From: Adiantum capillus-veneris
Lineage: Eukaryota; Streptophyta; Polypodiopsida; Polypodiales; Pteridaceae
Direction: 5' to 3'
Assembly (NCBI GenBank): GCA_014529385.2
Contig: CM043963.1
Coordinates: 4,467,001 to 4,531,000 of the forward strand
Length of the DNA stretch: 64,000 bases
A program made the translations under genes and the position numbers. The notes below the pieces were generated by a model. The model searched no databases. It had not been told where the DNA came from and saw nothing but the letters and a program-made list of their open reading frames with translations. Below, piece after piece: positions 44,706 to 55,513 of this stretch (its first letter is position 1; each line of letters starts with the position of its first letter).

Positions 44706-44806
44706 AGAAATCTCCACACAACTAAACACACTCATTCCCTGCCTTTCCTATGATAGAAATTGCACCACAAGAAAGCGTAAAGTGCTAACCGAGCTTAGTG
44801 TAGGGC

Positions 44807-44828
44807 ATATCCCCGGCAGCGGCGCCAA
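44807..44828 (-). promoter_or_regulatory. Primer-binding site, tRNA-Asp
   Basis: Minus strand TGGCGCCGCTGCCGGGGAT differs from the plant tRNA-Asp complement at one position in the first 19. Confidence 0.9.
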
Positions 44829-44831
44829 AAA

Positions 44832-45074
44832 TGTGCGCTCCTTGCCGCATTGTCGAAGCAAGGGACTTGCCAATACACCGTGTGCGAGCCGCAGACGGCT
44901 CCAAGCACACAACAAGCCTAAACTAGCAAGCTCAAGAGAGCAAAGGGTGTGTCACTCACCGCTCTACGCTCGCCTTCGTGGTGGATTCCTCGCCGCGATG
45001 AAGAAGAAGCTGCAGTCGTGCCGCGCTCAACCGCCTCGCCGCCGTCGTGCCTTCGTAATGCTCGATCGCACACA

Positions 45075-45124
<50 letters not shown>

Positions 45125-45426
45125 AGGAGGTGAAGAAGAAGAAGATGGAGATGGAGATGGAGCAAGAGCACTCTTCTATTGCACAAATGAGAGAATGAGT
45201 AAAAATTAGGTTTAGTTGGCTTTTATATGAGCTCACCCCATTCACACTTGGGCGCCCATGCTTAGCCAACTAATCCCTTGAATGTCCCAGTTAGAGTGCA
45301 CCTGTCATCGGCGATCACCCTTACCCTGTTCCTATTGGTCCGACAAGCCCGGTACCTGACTCTACCAAATACATAATACACGTCCGTCGTAGGTGATGGG
45401 GTGTCCGTGAGCCGTGAGGGTTAACA
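44832..45426 (-). repeat. 5' LTR of the minus gag-protease element
   Basis: 595 bp, almost identical to 38132-38724. TATA (minus CATATAAAAG) at 45220-45229. Confidence 0.95.
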
Positions 45427-45442
45427 GTGCCACAGCACGACA

Positions 45443-45455
45443 TCCACCCCCTCTA
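45443..45455 (-). promoter_or_regulatory. Polypurine tract of the 45-51 kb Gypsy element
   Basis: Minus strand tagagggggtgga followed by TGTCGTGCTGTGG, the proposed 3' LTR start. Confidence 0.65.
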
Positions 45456-45572
45456 ATCCTGTACATCCTCCGATATGTGCCACATTGTCTCTTTGTAAGA
45501 TCAGCCCTCTTGTACATGTTCCTTGATTTCTTCTTCAGTGGATGATTCCAGAGCTTCATGTTCACTTTGATC

Positions 45573-46367
45573 TTAACCTGTATTTTGATCTTCTTCCTCA
45601 TCAACATCTTCTGGATCATTGTCTCCTCCTCTCTTAGACATTTTGATCCTTTTTCCCTCAATGGGAATATTTAGTTCTATAACATCTAGTTCAGACAAGC
45701 TGTAAATAGCATTTTTATGCACATGCTTTACAACATACGGTCCAAACCATCTTTTCGAGAACTTACGCATGACTGTGTGGTGCTGGTTATCAAGGCTACT
45801 ATCATACACTAAAACCCAATCACCTTTGTCAATTGCTTTGCTCCTGAGTCGATGTCGCTTATCAAAGTAGTCCTTGTTTTTCAACCTTGAATTTTTGAGT
45901 CGTTCTTTTGCAGCCTCAATGTCTCCAAGTCTTCTCTCTAGTTGCCTTATATGCAGTGCAAGGAGATCTTCCCTGCTAAGCCCCTCTTGCCAAGGTAGTA
46001 CATTCCATGTGGGAATTGTATCTTCAATCGGCATCACTGGCTTTTGACCATACATTAGCTCCGCAGGCATGTAGCCAGTTACTGAGCTATGTGTTGTACG
46101 ATCAGCCCATAAAGCATATGGTAACAGTTTTGGCCACTCACCAACTCTTCCTTCGCAAGACTTGGCCAAAGCTTTGATGATAGGAGGATGTCCTCTTTCA
46201 CTCTTTCCATTGCCTTCAGGGTTGTAAGTTGTAGTAAAAGAAATCTTGATTCCTAATCTAGAAAAGAACTCCCTTGCTTCTTCGGCATCCAGTTCACCTC
46301 TATCTGCAGTGATTTTTCCCACACAACCATAACGGTAAATCACCTCATCAAGAACGAATTTGCACAC
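45573..46367 (-). pseudogene. Integrase core and C-terminus of the 45-51 kb Gypsy element
   Basis: 264 codons. The second catalytic Asp is in KITADRGELDAEEAREFF and the third catalytic Glu in YNPEGNGKSERGHPPIIKAL. Then come YALWADRTTHSSVTGYMPAE, ELMYGQKPVMP, and the C-terminal beta-domain KGDWVLVYDSSLDNQH, KRWFGPYVVKHVHKNAIYSL. It ends in an acidic tail (NDPEDVDEEEDQN) without a chromodomain. The first catalytic Asp lies in the preceding piece; two stops separate them. Confidence 0.9.
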
Positions 46368-46451
46368 AGCTTCTTTGGTTTTAGCTCTTAATGCTCTTCC
46401 TTCAACCTGGTTAGTTAGGTCCTCTCATGCAAGAACCAAGTATCTCATCTG

Positions 46452-47237
46452 CTAGAGTCCTAAAGGCATTGTGACTAGATCCACAACCCATTTATAGTGC
46501 ATGGCTAGTGGATATGTAGGGTGCAATCCATCACGATGTCGGACATTTGAATACATTTGACAAGTTACAAACGACTCTACAAAGTGAGATACATCTTTAT
46601 ATATACCCTTCCACCAGTATTTTTCTTTCAACTTGGAGAAGGTTGCCCACACACCTCTGTGTCTAGCCCATAGACTCTCATGAAACTCTTGCATGAGTTT
46701 TACTTGAGTCTTTTGTTTACATATAATCCGTTGTGGTGTAGCACCCTTTTGTTTAGGATGCTTCCACAAGTAACCATCCCTCAAAAAGTACCCATATGCT
46801 TTCCTACGTATCCTCTTGAATTCTTGTTCAGACCAATCATCCATTTTTGTTAGAGTACTCAAGTAGCTCCCAATAAGAAGCCAATCACCTTCATAAAGAT
46901 CTTTCAAGAACAATTCAAGTGAATTAGTCATGCAGACATTGTTACCTTTGACATGAGAGATAGAATAGAACTTTGTGCCTACATCATCTCCCTCATCAAT
47001 CATTTGTGACTCATCTTCATACCTCTCCCTTGATAGCATATCTGCCACTATATTGTCTTTACCTACAATGTGCTTAAACTCGGGATTTAAGGACTTAATG
47101 TAGGCAATCCACCGCAACATAGCAATGTCTGGTGTTGAGCATCTTGTAATCATCCCAAGAAGTGGTAGACAATCTGTTTCTACAACCACACATGTGCCAA
47201 TTAGGTACTCTTTCCCACTTTTCAAGACTGTAACCAC
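46452..47237 (-). pseudogene. RNase H C-part and integrase N-part of the 45-51 kb Gypsy element
   Basis: 261 codons: RNase H (VVVETDCLPLLGMITRCSTP, IAYIKSLNPEFKHIVGKDN, VADMLSRERYED), a connector, then the integrase finger (FHESLWARHRGVWATFSKLK, YWWKGIYKDVSHFVESFVTC). One of the paired cysteines appears to be lost (SFVTCQM). The first catalytic Asp is in WVVDLVTMPLG. A TAG follows at 46452. Confidence 0.88.
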
Positions 47238-47258
47238 ACCCCATAACTCTCTCTTTAT

Positions 47259-47462
47259 CTATGGATAGTTTCTTTGGCGAGCACTTAGTACCTTTGCCCC
47301 AAATCTTACCACATACATGTGTCCTTCTTTGTCATCTTGCCCTATTGCCCATCCAATCCCTGTAGGACTGGTGCCTACTGTCACAATTACTGGCCTTTGA
47401 CACTCATAGTCTACCTTTCTCAAAGTTGTTGCTGACTGGAGCATTTCCTTTAGATTTTTCAT
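47259..47462 (-). pseudogene. RNase H N-part of the 45-51 kb Gypsy element
   Basis: TTLRKVDYECQRPVIVTVGT, SPTGIGWAIGQDDKEGHMYV and FGAKVLSARQRNYP form the first strand of RNase H; the first Asp position reads T-V-G-T. In frame with the next piece, separated by a stop. Confidence 0.75.
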
Positions 47463-47530
47463 GGATTTTACATGTGCTTTTGTCCATTTAAACTTTTGAT
47501 TCTTTCTAAGCAGCTGATAAAGAGGATCAC

Positions 47531-48361
47531 CTAACTGTGCATAATGTGGAATCCAGATAACATAGAAGACACATGCTCCCAGAAACCTTCTAACCTCTGT
47601 GATGCTAGTGCATATTTCTTTATTCTTTGGATGGCATCTACCTTTGCTGGATAAGGTTTCCTACCATATGGCCTGCACATGTGCCCCACAATGAGCACTT
47701 CATTGACACCAAACATAGACTTTTTCCCTGACAATGTAAGATTCACTTCTTCCAACCTAGACAAAATTTTATCACAATCATTTATGTGATTTACCACAAA
47801 CCTACGACATCCCTTGAAATCCAAAGCTTCATCTTTGTCACTTTCTTCACATCCTTTCATAGGCAAATCATCAATGAAAGGCATTGTGATTTGAGGAATA
47901 AAGTCACGTAAGACCTTATTCATCCCATTCATCATATGGGCAACCGAGTTGGTTGCTCCCTATGGCAAGGTACACATCCTTACCAAACCCAAAGGTGTCC
48001 TCATGGTTGTCAAGTCTCTGCTTTTGATTGCAAGCTGAAATTGATCATACCCTAAGTAGAGATCCCCCATTGATTAGATTGCCCTCCCTGCAAATGCCTC
48101 TGCAAACTCATCCACAATTGGACCTGTACCTACATTTCGGATTGTCACCTTGTTCACTGGTTGCATATCTTGGATGAATTGTAGAGAACCATTCTTCTTT
48201 GGAACTGTGAACCACCTGTTTGAGTATGGAGCACAAGAAGGCTCCAAGATTCCCATTTTAATTTTCTCATTCAGTAGCTCTACTAACTTTGGCAAATGAG
48301 CCTTTGGAACTGGAATAGGCCACAGATTCCAAGGCATATGAGGTATTGTGAAAATTATCAT
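47531..48361 (-). pseudogene. Reverse transcriptase of the 45-51 kb Gypsy element
   Basis: One frame with two stops near 48071 and 47962. N-part: PIPVPKAHLPKLVELLNEKI, WFTVPKKNGSLQFIQDMQPV, NKVTIRNVGTGPIVDEFAEA. Between the stops comes GDLYLGYDQFQLA and MRTPLG, then MMNGMNKVLRDFIPQITMPF with the catalytic IDDLP, then NLTLSGKKSMFGVNEVLIVG. The motif set (QPVNKVTIRN, DLYSGYDQF type, FIDDL) differs from the other two Gypsy RTs here and reminds me of Ty3-type elements better known from fungi. Confidence 0.9.
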
Positions 48362-48499
48362 AGGAGCTACAATAGAAGGATCAACACATTCTATCTCATG
48401 TGGCTCAAATGCAAAAGCCTTACAATGCGTTGAAAGAATTTCTTTGAAGCACTTTGTCTCCTCCTATGTTAGAAACTCCTTGCGACCAATCTGCAACTC

Positions 48500-49015
48500 T
48501 TAGAAAGACTCCTTTGTGAAGGTATGCCCAATATTCTTAGGACTCCTCAAACTTGGTTGTAAAAAAGCCTGCTCAATCTTTTCCCTATTGTTGGGTGGTA
48601 AGGGTGAAGCTACTGGTTTCACCTTCTTTGCTACACTCTTGTACTTAGTTTCAACATGGACTTCTGGGCCAACTGTTTGGTTTTCTTTAAAGGCTTCTAT
48701 TACTTGATACATTTCCATAGAGCAAACTTTCACAACTTCATTTTCAAGATGCAAACTAGACCCCATTATAGCATCAAGTATCTACAAAAGAAAATTCTTC
48801 ACACAAACCCAAAACATTTTTAGTAGGCTCTAGCAACCCACTTTCTTTCATGCCCATTTGTACATTATGTACATATTGCCTCTCACATCTCTTCAAATCT
48901 TCAAGTTTTGTAAAACATACTGATCCATTCCTTGTTACCAAGGAGCCCGTTGAGAAAGTTTCACATATTTTCGGATCAGGCTAGACCCTTTTTCTTTTTG
49001 TACCACTGCAATCCC
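48500..49015 (-). pseudogene. Protease-RT connector of the 45-51 kb Gypsy element
   Basis: An open piece (48500-48766) and broken frames beyond it encode charged sequence without a recognised domain, continuous with the protease upstream. Confidence 0.5.
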
Positions 49016-49018
49016 GCT

Positions 49019-49672
49019 TTACAATGGTACTTGGCCAAAACCCATCATTTCCCTATGGTCATGAAACTCTTTGCTCACCTTTGGTAGAGGATGTTCTCTG
49101 AGGTTGTCACGATTTCTTTCATGGTTTACACAAACTGTGAGAAATTGGACAGCTCGTTTACCATCTTTGCTACGTATCCTAGAATATGCTGAACCATCAT
49201 CCATTACCTTTGTTTCCATTCGAACTCCCACAATGTAGGGTTGTCCAAGGATGAGATGATATGAAGATATATCCTGTACAAAGAAGTTTTGGTCAATCTT
49301 TACATCACCTATTGTCACCTTCACACCTCGACATGCTGCATACAATTCATCGGATGAATTGTTTGCCACTTTCACCATCCAACCATGATCTGTGTCCATC
49401 AGCCATTTGCACTTGTTGTAGAGACTCTTTGACATTATGTTTATTTCTGAACCATGGTCATGGTCAATCAAGGCAACAAATGGATCTTCAAGGTCACCTA
49501 CCTTGACCAAAGTTTCTGTAGTAGCCCTTGCCCAGTGACTTCGTGAATAGTAGCTCCTAGGAATATCTTCAACTTCTTCATCATCATTTGAGAAATGCAC
49601 TTGCTTCACTCTCCCACTAGATTGGTAGCATCCTCCCATAGCTCCATCATCCTCCTTATTTTGCAGCTGCAT
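49019..49672 (-). pseudogene. Retropepsin-like protease of the 45-51 kb Gypsy element
   Basis: 217 codons. ETLVKVGDLEDPFVALIDHD continues as HGSEINIMSKSLYNKCKWLM; the active-site position reads D-H-G-S (family D-T/S-G-A). The fold continues with WMVKVANNSSDELYAACRGV, KVTIGDVKIDQNFFVQDISS and the C-terminal YHLILGQPYIVGVRMETKV. No stop inside the domain. Confidence 0.85.
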
Positions 49673-49857
49673 CCCTTATGTCTTTGAGGTTTCCCCTTCA
49701 ACTTGTGGACGAGAAACTTCAGCAAGGGTTTGCCTCTTCCACTTGATGATGCCAATGATCTCCTCATGGAATTCACGCTTTGCAATGCCAAGAACTTCTC
49801 CCAGAGTAAACTCAATCTTGCTATTTAAGATCCTTTTCTCCAAGACTTTCTTTAAAT

Positions 49858-50679
49858 CTAAGCAACCTCAATATCAGATTGTAGTTTATAAGTTGGGCCT
49901 TTTGTCTTACCTTTTGCTGGCTCTTTCTTTGTATACTCCTCCATGAGTACTTCAGGTGGAGATGCTCCTTGTGTTGAGGGTGTTTGAGAAGGCATTGAGT
50001 CGCTTCTTCCCCCACTTCTAGAAGCTCTTTTTGATGGTCCTTCATCAGCATTCTCACGTCTGCGCTTCTCTTCTACAATAGCCTCATTTTGTTGGCATTT
50101 TGTAATGTAGGCATGCACTGACAATGAGTCCACTGGATCATTCCATCCTGTTTCTAGACGTATGCAATCACCTGCTTCATGTAGAATCTCTTTTGTAAGA
50201 TTTCCCTTTTTAGCTAATTGCATGACATTTGGACAAATTTGACCATGATGGTCATTCACCTCTTCATCACTAAGATGCTCAATTTTTACTCCATAAGTAG
50301 CTACCTCAACTGAAGAGGTGGCACGTTTAGTTGCCATATCTTCAACTAAGGTTTGCATTCCCCCCTTCCCAAAGTTAGTTCTCAAGGGTAGACCTGTCTC
50401 TTTTAAGTGGATTTTACCATCCTTAAAAAAGACAACGTCTTTTGACAAAGCAGCATTAAAATCATCACAATCCCTTCTTACATGGTCTCTACTATCACAC
50501 CAAATACATCTATTAACAAACCCTTCTTTGGGCTGTTGTCTTTGCCTAAGAAGTGGCCCTGATGGTGTGCCTTTTTCTTCAAGCTTTGCAAGCTTCACCT
50601 TCAAGTCACGCATTCCCTTCACAAGTTCATCTAGCATAGACTCATCAAACTTAGGAGATATATAAGTAGGCTTTACCAT
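49858..50679 (-). pseudogene. Gag zinc-knuckle part of the 45-51 kb Gypsy element
   Basis: 273 codons. SPKFDESMLDELVKGMRDLK, then one CCHC zinc knuckle (CIWCDSRDHVRRDC, about 50480-50522), then KDVVFFKDGKIHLKETGLPL and a charged C-terminal stretch. It continues after a frame change into 49606-49815. Confidence 0.85.
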
Positions 50680-50818
50680 TTTGTCAGAAGTTGAGGTTGA
50701 AGGACTTGTAGTGTTTACTATCAGCTTGTCCCTTCTTCTTTGTCGTTTGGCAAGTAACGAGACAACACCTTCAACTTCATTCCAGTCGGTCTTTAGTCCT
50801 TGATCAGCATCTTTATCT

Positions 50819-51329
50819 TCAAGAAGAAGCTAGTGTGGCCCTTTCTGTCCTAGTGAGTTGTGCATAGCGCCGCTCAAATCCCCTAAGTAGCTCTGTTATT
50901 GATAGTCCTTGCTTTGGCTTGACTACCCATTCTAAGAATGTCCTTTTGGTCACTCTCTCCAAGTCCTCCATGAAATATTCCTCTTTTAAAGCTACTTTGA
51001 GTTCTTCCCAATTTCTCCCATGCCCATCTTTAATTTCCCTAACATGCTCCCTAATTTCTAGAGAAACAACTAGCTCAAAGCTTTGAATCATCTCACCTTC
51101 TGACACGCGATGCAGCTCCATCTCCTTCACATACTTGCATAAGTAATTGGTTACATCTTTGCCATTGAACTGATCCATTCTGTTGACGACCGCTTGTATG
51201 GCCTTCGTTTGTTGTAATCTCCCTTCTTTCAGTAGCATGTTGTTGTTGCATCAACATTGCAAATTCTTGAAACATTTGCATTGTTGCTGGGTCAAAATGC
51301 ATACCCTGTTGCTCAACATGATCACCCAT
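50819..51329 (-). pseudogene. Gag N-terminal and capsid part of the 45-51 kb Gypsy element
   Basis: Begins MGDHVEQQGMHFDPATMQMF at about 51329, just inside the PBS, then changes frame near 51230 into AIQAVVNRMDQFNGKDVTNY, EGEMIQSFELVVSLEIREHV and FLEWVVKPKQGLSITELLRG. Capsid-like, followed after a break by the zinc-knuckle piece. Confidence 0.8.
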
Positions 51330-51360
51330 GGTTACCCACAAACTCTCACCCTGGCAGATT

Positions 51361-51376
51361 CGGGTCGGGTTCACCA
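51361..51376 (-). promoter_or_regulatory. Probable primer-binding site
   Basis: Minus strand TGGTGAACCCGACCCG, six bases inside the proposed LTR edge (51383). I cannot name the tRNA. Confidence 0.6.
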
Positions 51377-51382
51377 AAAGTA

Positions 51383-53415
51383 TGTCAAGAAGTTGGCGGT
51401 CTTGCCAGGAAGGCACCGGGCCTCTTGCTGTGAGAGTTTGTGAGGAAGCTCAAGGGTTATGAGAAGGAGCTAAGATGTAGATAACATAGCTTCTAGAGCT
51501 AAAGAAGAAATGTAGCCAAAGAAGCCGCTCACTTTCCCTTACAAACACACATGTGATGGAGAGAACTCATGAAAGATAGTCAAAACAAAACAAAAATGAA
51601 AACATTGAGATTACGATCATATCGTATCATGGGTAGGATAAAAGGGTTAATGGATGAGTTGATGATATTTAATCTTTGTTGTCCAAATAAGCTACGGATT
51701 GCTCTTTGGAACTGTAGCTTTGTATATGTTTTGTCTAGCGATGGGGATTATTTGTGAGTACAAATCCTCTTGATTCATAATAAAATAACCACACTCACAT
51801 CAAAAGAGAAGTTATAGTCAATAATAGGTAGTATGATGGGATCTGGTGAGAGAAGTATTTCGTTGAGCCTTTCAGGACCAAATAGAAACACTATGCGTTG
51901 CTGAAAGTGAATCTTTCGACTAATCCAAATGTTGACCCTAATGGATTGCACAAAATGGAAATGAAAGAAATCGCCTCTATGTGGATTATGGTTATTCATC
52001 CATGATATACTTAGTATGTTCAAAGATAAAGGTGTGAAAGAAGTGAAAGGAGAAGAAGAAGAGAGTTTCTCTCCCAAGCCCTATTGTTGCCCTTAGGCAA
52101 TAAGGATACTGCGGGGAGAGAAGTACCTGTAGCAAGGAGATTCTAGAGTTTTTGGAAGAGAATGAGAACCTTAAGAGAGAGAGGTGCCTTGTGAAAGATG
52201 AAGATATGGTTACTAACCTTGTGCACATAATTGTTTCCCGCAAGAAGGTTGTGCCTTAATGGAGAGAGAAGATGAAGCAACACTTCAGCCTTTCTTCAAG
52301 GGAAAGTATGGCACTAAGATGAGTGTCTCACTATGGAATTGAGCTATTCTCACTCACTCCTAAATTGCCTCCAATGAAGAGAAGGTTGCCCTTTTTATAG
52401 GTGAGGGAGCCATGTTTTACATAATCACTTGATTAGGCTAAAGAATTAGCCCAAATCAAATGTTCTTTGGATATTTCTTAAAATGGGAAATATTAGGACT
52501 CAAAATATCATGAAATTCAGCATTTTTGGTCATTGAGACTCCATGTGGGTGCAAGATGTATGTGGCCCCCACCTAGGCATCTTCTGTGTGGCTCTAGTAG
52601 GGGGTCCCAACTTGTGTGTCTTGTCCTTCAAGCCATCTTTGAGGTGTCACATTCACATGCTTGTGTCTTTTATCTTCCAAATATCTTATTTTATGGAAAA
52701 AGACCAAGATTACCTCTTTTCACTTGATTTACCTGTTTACCATCTCTTCTTGCAGTGTAGTTGTGAGAGGAATTTTCATTGTTTTCCCTTTAACTTTTGA
52801 CCTATAACTCGGATTGACATGCTTCAAAAGAAAAAATTGGCCTACTAAAAGAGCTTGACTTGGTTTCTCGGGGGGTTCATCATTCAGTAACCCCCTATAT
52901 AACGTGCATTCGTGGGGTATTAAAAAAACCCCTCTTTTAACTTGTCTGAATGAGTAAAATGACCCCTTATTTTAGAAAAAATTCCCAAAACTGTATATAA
53001 AAACCCCTTATTTTAATGTATCTCTGTTAAATTGCCTTAAAATTTTGCATTTTAAAACCCCTCCTATCGAACTGACGTTGTACATTAACATGATTAGATA
53101 GTGCACCCCCCGAGCTTGGTTTTGGCCTTTTCTCCACGCCCTTAGGTCGGAATTTTCAAATTGGGATGGTCCTTGAAGCTTTGGATCTTCCTTTTCATAA
53201 AGTCTTCTAGTAGGCCCTTCCCTCTTGTATGTATCCAAGAAGGTATGCATTATTGAAGGGTTATATTATTAAATAAATGTGAAAAGAAGAAAATAATTTA
53301 TATATGGTAGGGTATAGCTGAGATATTAGAAGAAATATACAAATGCTTTTCCCCCAAACAAAAAGAGGCACAATCATTGATACTTCTCTTGCAGTACTTT
53401 CTAATAGTAATGTAC
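51383..53415 (-). repeat. 5' LTR (truncated) of the 45-51 kb Gypsy element
   Basis: Starts TGTCAAGAAGTTGGCGG beside the PBS. From 52133 it aligns with 36437-38131. The right end is replaced by a gag fragment of another element at about 53416. Includes the hAT-like MITE at 52867-53114. Confidence 0.75.
52867..53114. mobile_element. MITE 2 (248 bp), hAT-like, 8-bp TSD
   Basis: TIRs CTCGGGGGGTTC and GCACCCCCCGAG. The 8-bp direct duplication CTTGGTTT lies at 52859-52866 and 53115-53122. The other LTR copy (about 37690-37710) has the uninterrupted site cacttggctttggcc. An 8-bp TSD points to the hAT superfamily. The interior is AT-rich with repeated aaaacccctt/accccttattt motifs. Confidence 0.92.
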
Positions 53416-55425
53416 AACATCCACTAAACTAGCACAAGTGGGAACGGCTGCTGCAACACCACTCTCAACTCTCGAAGATATGCTAAAAAGGATGAACAAC
53501 ATGAAAAAAGCACCTATGAGGGGACCACAACAGGGGATACCTCCACAGGGACAACCAACTAGGCCACAAAAATGGTGTGCAATCGAGGGTAAATGGACCA
53601 ACCATGAGAGCCACGAGTGCTACTGCAGACCAAAGTATGATGGGAATGTTCAGTATGTTCCCATGAGGCCACAAGGACAACCCATGTATAGATATCAGCA
53701 TAATATGTCCCAAGCTCAAAGACCACCAATGGGTATGGAAAGACCTCAACCTGTGCTGGGACAACAACCTCTGTATCCAGGATATAATGCAGTGCGTGTA
53801 AAGTACATGCACCCTGAAGGAGTCATTGATGAACAAGCATTAGTACCTGTTACACCCTATGCAGAGCCCATCTACAATAATGGTAGAAGGAGATTGCTAT
53901 AATTCACATCCACCACCAATGGAAGAGACCGTGACTTACGCTCCACCAAAGCTCGCACCAATGTATTATGTAGCTAATCAAGGTGTCATACCTCCCATGG
54001 TAAGACCCATGATGAAGCCAAGAACATGAAACTATCATAATTGTGGTGTTGATGATCATTGGAAAAATGAATGTCCAGATCCTGACAGAAACCTCAAACC
54101 AATTGAAGCCTATTGCATACAATGTTGCAAAAAGAGAGGAAACTTTCTAGAAGATTGTCCTAAAAATCCTTTGAACAAGGTTAAAACCGTAGTAAACGTA
54201 GTCCAAGTGATACCTAGTAGCTCATTAGAGAGTGAACCGATTGTTCCAATCACGGTAATCACTAGAGTCCACGCCAAGAAAAAGAAACACAACTCCTCTG
54301 AGGATTCTAAAAATACGAAAGTTTCTTCTCAAAGAATCAAAAGAAGCAGAAGCAAAAGATATGAGATGAGAAAACAAAAACAACGGGTTGAAATCGAGGA
54401 GAAAGCAAAAAAGCTATTCCAAGAAAAGTTGAAAGAAACTGGAAGTCAATTTAAAAAAACAACCGTGAAATCTGGAGGATCCATTCTGGTTGATAAAATG
54501 TTTGAGCCTATTAATGCCGCCTTGGAAGCCTACCAAGCAGGACTTAAAGCAGGCCAAAACATCCTTCTCCAGATATGGAAGCAACAAAGCTGGAAGCTTA
54601 TCAAGATTTGGTAAGAATCATGCAAGAAATGCTGAAAAAATAGAAACCCAAGCTTTAAAGTATTGCAAAACCTGAGGAGCTTGTGGTAAGAGAGACTAAA
54701 GAAAAATCCGATTTGATGGCAGAACCCCACCTTGAGACAAAAGAACCAGAGCTTATAGTGCCTGACAGCGAAGATTCCTTAGACGGAATTCCATTCGTAG
54801 AGGAAGAGTGGCCAGAACACTTATGGGAAAAAGTGAGAGAGATCAATGATGGGAGCCTAACTCTAAAGTCAGCTCCTATAGAGGAAGTCTGGTTGAATAA
54901 CCTACCTTATGACATGAACATGGATGTACAATCCTTGTACAAGGATTGCAGATCTGAAGCTTCAGGAATGTCGAAACCATTGACCTTGCAAACATTACCT
55001 TCCTACTTGGGAGATAACAAAGATGAATCCATCGTGTGTAAGACCACTGAAGTAAAAAGAGCTAAACAGACCCTAGAAGTAGACAACATTCATTTAATCA
55101 TGTCTACACCCATCCAATGCACTCTTACCTTGGGATAATTGTTAAAACTGAGACCATATTTATGGAATGATTTACAAGAAACCCTAGAGAAGGTGGGGAT
55201 AACGGGATTAATCTCAAAAAAAATGGAAAATTTGAAAAATGAAATGGACAACAAAGAGATTCGATCAGTTCCCATGAAAAAAATCGGAGAATATTATGAA
55301 GGAGAGGAAGGAAACACCACCCTCCCAGTGAAATATAATGACATTGAAACCATGGTGATACTAGATAGTGGAGCTCGCATAGCCATAGCCACTAAAGCAG
55401 TATGGGAATCCTGGGGACAACCATC
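53416..55425 (+). pseudogene. Gag-to-protease fragment of the 4-19 kb Gypsy family
   Basis: Collinear with about 8583-10625: Pro-rich gag (MGTAAATPLSTLEDMLKRMN), zinc-knuckle region (HWKNECPDPDRNL, YCIQCCKKRGNF), linker, and the first half of the protease with an intact DSG loop (ILDSGARIAIATKAVWESWG). Main open pieces: 53438-53902, 54171-54614, 54683-55138, 55139-55513. Both ends are abrupt; the left joins an LTR at a short aca microhomology. Confidence 0.88.
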
Positions 55426-55431
55426 CCACAA

Positions 55432-55513
55432 AGTAGTGTATTGTAAAATGTCTCCCTTGATGGGGGAAACCTATAATACAAAGCCTTTTGGAGGCGGGAC
55501 CCGCCGGCTCTAG
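55432..55513 (+). repeat. Inverted fragment of the 34.8/57.6-kb-type LTR
   Basis: ttgtaaaatgtctcccttga, ataatacaaagccttttgga and the following ggcggga are the reverse complement of 57755-57835 with few changes. It lies opposite in orientation to the LTR at 57576. Confidence 0.85.

Larger units (their letters stand above)
43796..44806 (-). other. Leader of the minus gag-protease element
   Basis: Non-coding; about 1 kb. Contains the hexanucleotide array and, next to the PBS, an A-rich short-repeat block. Confidence 0.7.
38132..45426 (-). mobile_element. Complete non-autonomous LTR element with gag and protease (minus copy)
   Basis: LTRs 38132-38724 and 44832-45426; TSD GTGCC at 38127-38131 and 45427-45431; tRNA-Asp PBS and PPT present. 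The two LTRs differ by about three substitutions plus one microsatellite step. The internal region encodes Gag and an aspartic protease only; nothing resembling RT, RNase H or integrase is found in its 6.1 kb. It lies inside the 3' LTR of the 45-51 kb Gypsy element. Confidence 0.95.

Noticed and set aside
44388-44721. Phe/Leu-rich minus-strand ORFs
   Set aside because: They read through an A-rich short repeat on the other strand; no conservation in the plus copy of the element.
53901-54160. Minus ORFs rich in Trp, His and Cys over the gag fragment
   Set aside because: Shadow frames of a Pro/Met-rich gag on the plus strand.
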